Shown in pieces: positions 6,363-10,343 of a DNA stretch of 10,343 nt. The stretch is from NCBI GenBank assembly GCA_031292335.1, contig JARLHH010000098.1, positions 1-10,343 of the forward strand, in the 5' to 3' direction. The position numbers were made by a program, and so were the translations under genes. The DNA comes from Candidatus Limnocylindrales bacterium. Its GTDB lineage: Bacteria > Chloroflexota > Limnocylindria > Limnocylindrales > CSP1-4. The notes beneath the pieces were generated by a model. It saw only the letters and a list, made by a program, of their open reading frames with translations. It searched no databases and was not told where the DNA came from. Position 1 is the stretch's first letter; the number at the start of each line of letters is the position of its first letter.

Positions 6363-6385
6363 ACCATGACCGAACGCGCCCATCA

Positions 6386-6634
6386 CTACACTTCCACGAC
6401 GAGCTCGTAGACCTCGGCGGTCGGATGGCCCGCCCGCTCGTGGATGCGAATGACGGATTCGCGCGACGGCCCGCTGGCAAGGCAGAACACCTTGCCCCGC
6501 TCGGGATCGAGCCACGCACGCTCGAAATGCACGCCCTCGTCCGCCTCGATCGCGAGGTCGCGCTCGTGGGCCTCCTTCAGCTGCTCGGCGGTGACGCCGA
6601 AGAAGCCCGAGTGGACGTCCATGAAGTTCGCCAT
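6386..6634 (-). CDS. DUF4242 (SCO4226-like, possible nickel-binding) small protein
   Basis: Encodes 82 residues. The pattern MANFMDVHSGFFGVTAEQLKEAH, then DEGVHFERAW, GKVFCLASGPSRESVIRIHERAG and a C-terminal VYELVVE strand is characteristic of the DUF4242 family, compact ferredoxin-like alpha/beta proteins. The family member SCO4226 of Streptomyces coelicolor is described as a nickel-binding protein; metal binding here is inferred by family only. His residues at positions 8, 23, 36, 69 and 74 of the chosen frame, Cys56 and the acidic residues are possible ligands. The start is the ATG at 6634, with AGGGGG five bases upstream; an upstream TTG start at 6664 is less likely. The gene diverges from the LAL regulator, sharing an inverted-repeat-containing promoter region, and precedes the secreted-protein gene by 116 bp on the same strand, so both may be in one regulated unit. 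No signal peptide is seen, indicating a cytoplasmic protein. Confidence 0.88.
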   Translation of the reverse strand: MANFMDVHSGFFGVTAEQLKEAHERDLAIEADEGVHFERAWLDPERGKVFCLASGPSRESVIRIHERAGHPTAEVYELVVEV

Positions 6635-6702
6635 GTCAACCCCCTGTGCGAGCGCCTCGACCAACGGGGTCGGCGCCTCATGGACGCAGCGTCGACCACC
6701 GA

Positions 6703-6742
6703 AGCCGAGAGGTCATCAGTCGAATGACCGATGACCTCGGCT
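6703..6742. promoter_or_regulatory. Inverted repeat, candidate operator of the LAL regulator
   Basis: AGCCGAG(AG)GTCATC at 6703-6717 is mirrored by GATGACCTCGGCT at 6730-6742. The arms are 13 bp with a 2-base bulge, including a perfect GAGGTCATC/GATGACCTC core, separated by 12 bp. The right arm overlaps the expected -35 region of the promoter that ends at 6758. This is a good arrangement for a dimeric regulator binding site, possibly autoregulation by the LuxR-type protein or control of the divergent DUF4242 gene. Confidence 0.55.
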
Positions 6743-6752
6743 GCACCTGACC

Positions 6753-6758
6753 TACACT
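6753..6758 (+). promoter_or_regulatory. Candidate -10 box of a leaderless promoter for the LAL regulator
   Basis: TACACT keeps the key first T, second A and last T of TATAAT. It is followed by eight bases and then the ATG at 6767. ATGACC at 6731-6736, 16 bp upstream, is a possible weak -35. The geometry fits transcription starting at or just before the ATG, and no Shine-Dalgarno precedes either candidate start. Confidence 0.45.
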
Positions 6759-6766
6759 TCGCTGCC

Positions 6767-9646
6767 ATGCACGCCGCGCTGAGAACCGTCCGCTGCCCGC
6801 TCCTCGTCGGGCGTGACGACCTGCTCGGGCTCGCAGATCGGCGGCTCGACGACGCCATCGCCGGCCGTGGCCAGCTCCTCCTGCTTGCCGGTGAGGCCGG
6901 GATCGGCAAGACCCGGCTGCTGGGCGCCATCCGGCGCAAGGCGGAGGCCCGCGGCTTCTCGGCGGTCGCTGGGGCCGTGTCGCCTCAGGACCGCGACGTT
7001 CCGGCAGCCTCGATTCTGGACCTGGCGCGGTCGATGACCCGACTCGCTCCCTTCGCCGCGCTGGGCCGGAAGCTCCTCGATCTGGCCGACTCGACCAAAG
7101 CGGCCGAGCACGTCCAGCGTCGACGCCTGGTGATGGGCATCGTCGAGCGGATCCTCTTCTCGCTGCCCGGCCCGACGATGCTGGCGTTCGAGGATCTGCA
7201 GTGGGCCGACGACGTGAGCCTCGAGGTCATCGCGGAGCTGGCCCGCCAATCCCGCGACCGGCAGCTCCTCTTGACCGGCGACTATCGAACCGACGAAGTG
7301 GCGCCCGGCGCGAGCCTTCGGGACTGGCGGGCCCGGCTCATCACCCAGCGGATCGCGGAGGAGGCCCGGCTCGCCCCGCTGACCAAGGACGAGACCGCCC
7401 TGGTCGCGACGCTGATCCTCGACACGGGGCTCCCGGCGCCGCGAGAGGTCGCCGACGCGGTGTTCGAGCGGACGGATGGCATCCCGCTCCACATCGAGGA
7501 ACTTCTCGGCGCCTTGAGCGCCGAGGCCCGAGCGAGCGGGGCCGCGATCCGGGAGGCGACCGTGCCCGATACGATCGAGGATGCCGTCATCGCCCGGATC
7601 GCGCAGCGCTCGCCCGAGGCGCAGGCGGTCGCCCGTGCCGGGGCCGTCATCGGTCGCTGCTTCGTCCCTGAGGTCCTCGCCGGGATCATGGACGTGCCGC
7701 CGGAGACGCTCGAGGCGCCGCTGCAGGAGCTCGTCGACTACTTCGTCCTTGACCCACCCGGGCTGCGCGGCCTCTATGACTTCCGCCACCAGCTCCTGCG
7801 CGACGCGCTCTACCGCACGATCCCGACCTGGGAGCGTCGCCGCTTCCACGCTCGGGCCGGCGAGTTCGGGGCACTGCTCGAGGGGGCGTCGGAGATCCAC
7901 GCCTCTGTTCATTACGAACGTGCCGGTCTCCGCCGCCAGGCGTTCGAGGCGGCGCTCGCTGGCGCCCGCGAGGCGGCGCGGCTCTCGGCCCACCGCGAGG
8001 CCTTCGAGCTCTACGGGCGCGCCGTTGCCAACATGCCGAGCGACCTCGACGACGCCGGCCGCGGCGCACTCCTCGAAGCGTATGCCGACGAAGCCGGGGC
8101 GATCGAATCGAACGAGCTCGCCGAGCAGATGAGTCGCGGCGCCCGCACGGCCTACCTGGCCGCCGAACGGCCGGCCAACGCCGCCGGGGTGCTCGTCACG
8201 GTGCTCGGCGTCTGGCGTCGCGAGGCCCGGTCGGTCGTCGAGCGGTCCGACTTGGCCGCCGCGCTCTTCCAGGAGATCGAAGCGCTCCCTCCGAGCAGGG
8301 ATCTGGAGATCGCACGCGCCTGGCTGTACGACGAGTGGACGCGGATCCACCTGGACACCGTTTCGGTCGATCCGGCCCGCTCGACCACCGAGATGTTGCG
8401 CGGGATTGCGACGGCGCTGAACGGTGACGCCGATCTGATCCAGGCGAACGCTTTCACGGCGATGGTCGACGTCCTCGATGGCCGGGTCGCCGAAGGGCTC
8501 GACGGGATCTCGTCCGCCGCCCACGACGCCCAGCGAGCGGGCTTCGAGGATGCCGGGGTCACCGCATTCCGCGACGCCGCCACGCTGGCCTTCCGAACGA
8601 TGGAGTACCGGCGAGCCCACCGATTCCTTGCCGAGGGGTTGCGCTATGCCGACGCGATCGAGCAGTCACATTGTCGCCACGTGATGAGCGCGATATCCGC
8701 GCTCGTCGACTGGGCGGGCGGCGAGTGGGGCGATGCGGCCACGGCTGCCCGCCAGACGATGGCCGACCAGGGGTCGCGGCGGTCCGTGACGATGGCGCGA
8801 TGGGCGGTCGGGTACGTGGCCCTTGGCCAGGGGGACTTCCAGACCGCCGAGGCGGAGTTGCAAGCTGCACTGGCGGTCGGCGAGGAAAGTGGTGCGGTCG
8901 ACCTGGTCCTCCCGCCGCTCTGGGGGCTCGCCGAGGCCGCCCTCCTCGCCGACCACCCCGCCGAGGCAGCGGCGCTGTGCCAGCATGCCCTGGAGTGCGC
9001 ACGGGCGACGGGCGAGCGGGCCCTTCTGGTGCCGTTCGTCGTCACCGGCGTCCGTGCTGAGCAGGCATCCGGCCGACCCGCGGCTGCGGAAGCGTGGCTC
9101 AGGGCCTGCGTCGAGCAGCTCTCGGCGTTGCCGGTCGTGGCGTCCGCGGCTCTCGACCACGGCAAGGGCCTGGTCGCGCTCGCCGCAGGCGCGACCGATG
9201 TGGCGCGCCGTGCACTGAAGACCGCGGTGGATGGTTGGGACGGAAAAGGGCGGATCTGGGAGGCGACCTGGGCACGCCTCGACCTCGCGAACTGTCTTGC
9301 GCGTCTGAACCGGTTTGCCGACGCCCTGGTACTGGCCGTCGAAGCTCGAGCCGTCGCATCGCGACTTGACAGCCGGCCACTCGCGGATCGGGCAGATGCG
9401 GTGCATCGGATGGCGCGCGGTCACGGATCGGTCGACGAACCGTGGCGCCCGTTGACGGCCCGCGAGTTCGAAGTGGCGCGGTTGATCACGGAAGGGCTGA
9501 CGAACGCCGAGATCGCCGGCGAGCTGTCGATCGCGCCGAAGACCGCCAGCAGTCACGTGGAGCACATCCTGGCCAAGCTCGGTGCGTCGCGGCGGGCAGA
9601 GATCGCCGCCTGGGCAAGTTCCGTGGGTCGCGCGCCGGGACGTTGA
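6767..9646 (+). CDS. Large ATP-binding LuxR-family transcriptional regulator (LAL/MalT-like)
   Basis: Encodes 959 residues from the ATG at 6767 (971 from the upstream ATG at 6731). Large ATP-binding LuxR regulators are STAND-type ATPases that couple inducer and nucleotide binding to DNA binding. The N-terminus has CPLLVGRDDLL and the Walker A motif GEAGIGKT (residues 42-49), then Walker B LAFEDLQWAD (139-148; Glu142, Asp143), followed by the AAA/NACHT-like lid region. The middle (about 350-880) is Ala- and Leu-rich and helical, with TPR-like spacing, probably the inducer-sensing array. The C-terminus is a complete LuxR/GerE helix-turn-helix: LTAREFEVARLITEGLTNAEIAGELSI, then TASSHVEHILAKLGASRR (about 896-940). 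The length matches the family. I prefer 6767 because 6731 has no Shine-Dalgarno and lies within an inverted repeat, and a -10-like TACACT sits eight bases before 6767. The divergent DUF4242 gene is a plausible target. The inducer is unknown. Confidence 0.93.
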   Translation: MHAALRTVRCPLLVGRDDLLGLADRRLDDAIAGRGQLLLLAGEAGIGKTRLLGAIRRKAEARGFSAVAGAVSPQDRDVPAASILDLARSMTRLAPFAALGRKLLDLADSTKAAEHVQRRRLVMGIVERILFSLPGPTMLAFEDLQWADDVSLEVIAELARQSRDRQLLLTGDYRTDEVAPGASLRDWRARLITQRIAEEARLAPLTKDETALVATLILDTGLPAPREVADAVFERTDGIPLHIEELLGALSAEARASGAAIREATVPDTIEDAVIARIAQRSPEAQAVARAGAVIGRCFVPEVLAGIMDVPPETLEAPLQELVDYFVLDPPGLRGLYDFRHQLLRDALYRTIPTWERRRFHARAGEFGALLEGASEIHASVHYERAGLRRQAFEAALAGAREAARLSAHREAFELYGRAVANMPSDLDDAGRGALLEAYADEAGAIESNELAEQMSRGARTAYLAAERPANAAGVLVTVLGVWRREARSVVERSDLAAALFQEIEALPPSRDLEIARAWLYDEWTRIHLDTVSVDPARSTTEMLRGIATALNGDADLIQANAFTAMVDVLDGRVAEGLDGISSAAHDAQRAGFEDAGVTAFRDAATLAFRTMEYRRAHRFLAEGLRYADAIEQSHCRHVMSAISALVDWAGGEWGDAATAARQTMADQGSRRSVTMARWAVGYVALGQGDFQTAEAELQAALAVGEESGAVDLVLPPLWGLAEAALLADHPAEAAALCQHALECARATGERALLVPFVVTGVRAEQASGRPAAAEAWLRACVEQLSALPVVASAALDHGKGLVALAAGATDVARRALKTAVDGWDGKGRIWEATWARLDLANCLARLNRFADALVLAVEARAVASRLDSRPLADRADAVHRMARGHGSVDEPWRPLTAREFEVARLITEGLTNAEIAGELSIAPKTASSHVEHILAKLGASRRAEIAAWASSVGRAPGR

Positions 9647-9685
9647 CCGGAGACGGCCAGGGAGCGTGTTAACCGAGGGCGGGCG

Positions 9686-10343
9686 TCAACGCCGGACCGC
9701 ACCCCGCACGAGACGCTCGCCCGTCAGCGCCGCGCGCAACCGACGCTCGACGTCCGGCGGCGTCACGCCATCCCAGAGGCGGTCGAGTCCCAGGAGGGCG
9801 ACCCCAACCACCGGTGGCGCGGCCAGGCGTGACACCCGCGCTGCCGGCGCGATCGCGGCGATTCTCGACTCGATCCGCTCGTAGAACGCGCGGTCCTCCG
9901 TCCGGAAGACGCCGCCGGCGAGGACGACGTCGGGGCCGCGTCGCTGGAGGCGAAGTCGCCGGATTGCGGCTCCAGCCCAGGCCACGATCTCATCGGCGAG
10001 TCGGTCCACGATGGCGCGAGCGACCGCGTCGCCCGTCGCGGCGGCCTCGAAGACGAGCGGAGCGATCTCGAGGAGCCGGTCGCCTGCGACCCGTCCCCGG
10101 TACATCGCGGCGGTCAGGGAACGGGGTCGAGCCACCCCGAAATGCGCGGGCACGGTCCGTGCCAGGACGGTCGCGGGACCGCGTCCGTCCTCAGCCCGCA
10201 CCGCCGCCGCGAGCCCCTCAAGGCCCACCGATCCGCCGCCGCCCCAGTCGCCGGAGATGTCGCCGAGGGCGTCGAAGCGGGCCGTCCGGCCGTCCGGCGC
10301 CACGCCGAGGCAGTTCATCCCGCTGCCGCAGATGACGCAGATC
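9686..10343 (-). CDS. BadF/BadG-family sugar kinase (N-acetylglucosamine kinase-like), N-terminus beyond window
   Basis: The C-terminal 218 residues are visible; the frame remains open to the window edge, so the methionine at 10318 is internal. The visible part opens with ICVICGSGMNCLGVAPDGR, the phosphate-binding glycine segment of the ASKHA/actin-like kinase fold, followed by ISGDWGGGGSVG, a motif of BadF/BadG/BcrA/BcrD-type ATPases annotated as N-acetylglucosamine kinases. A second nucleotide-binding motif, VVLAGGVF, lies about 140 residues in, followed by the C-terminal helix region ending in LWDGV. These proteins phosphorylate amino sugars such as glucosamine or N-acetylglucosamine with ATP, but the family also includes activators of 2-hydroxyacyl-CoA dehydratases. 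The lack of iron-sulfur cysteines in the visible part favours a sugar kinase. The gene converges on the LAL regulator with 39 bp between stops, which hold no clear hairpin terminator. The family is secure; the substrate is inferred. Confidence 0.85.
   Translation of the reverse strand, partial: ICVICGSGMNCLGVAPDGRTARFDALGDISGDWGGGGSVGLEGLAAAVRAEDGRGPATVLARTVPAHFGVARPRSLTAAMYRGRVAGDRLLEIAPLVFEAAATGDAVARAIVDRLADEIVAWAGAAIRRLRLQRRGPDVVLAGGVFRTEDRAFYERIESRIAAIAPAARVSRLAAPPVVGVALLGLDRLWDGVTPPDVERRLRAALTGERLVRGAVRR

Noticed and set aside
5208..6385. Integrated genomic island beginning at tRNA-Asn
   Set aside because: No integrase is present and no second copy of the tRNA 3' end is seen within the window, so only a weak possibility remains.
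6270..6515. N-terminal extension of the secreted protein to a start at 6515
   Set aside because: The extension would bury the signal peptide, overlaps the DUF4242 gene and lacks a Shine-Dalgarno, whereas 6269 has a perfect one.
6752..8620. A 622-codon minus-strand frame opposite the LAL regulator
   Set aside because: It is antisense to Walker motifs in a clear gene and shows no recognisable family.

Overview
The window is a densely coding, high-GC bacterial chromosome segment with six complete protein genes, two genes cut by the window edges and one tRNA gene. The adjacency of dnaG and the primary sigma factor gene (overlapping GTGA junction), high GC and a large non-conserved insert in the sigma factor fit a GC-rich Chloroflexota-type lineage (Limnocylindria/Ellin6529-like) better than a typical actinobacterium. 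That placement is inference; no ribosomal RNA or diagnostic marker is present.

Layout. Positions 1-1851 (+) hold DNA primase DnaG lacking its first few dozen residues. It overlaps rpoD (1848-3587, +), and 36 nt further on lies a small single-domain PAS protein (3624-3992, +) in the same reading frame as rpoD. A convergent two-domain rhodanese/mercaptopyruvate sulfurtransferase follows (4125-5024, -). Divergent from it is tRNA-Asn(GUU) (5208-5282, +, CCA encoded), with a tandem repeat and an extended -10-like box upstream and a terminator-like hairpin downstream. The minus strand then carries a secreted repeat-rich protein (5481-6269) and a small DUF4242/SCO4226-like protein (6386-6634). A large LuxR-type ATPase regulator of the LAL/MalT type (6767-9646, +) diverges from the DUF4242 gene. 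The window ends inside a BadF/BadG-type sugar kinase (9686 to the edge, -).

How the parts relate. dnaG-rpoD is the housekeeping replication/transcription-initiation pair, probably translationally coupled. The PAS protein may be co-transcribed. The regulator and the DUF4242 protein share a 132-bp divergent promoter region containing a strong inverted repeat, which suggests joint control or autoregulation; the secreted protein could belong to the same regulated set. The rest is ordinary metabolic or accessory content.

No phage, transposase, CRISPR or recognisable defence system was found. The most interesting signals are regulatory: an inverted repeat positioned as an operator over a probable leaderless promoter of the LAL regulator, tandem repeats before the tRNA, and repeated motifs just after it. 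No gene-free stretch exceeds 300 bases; the longest (5283-5480, 198 bp) holds repeats and hairpins.
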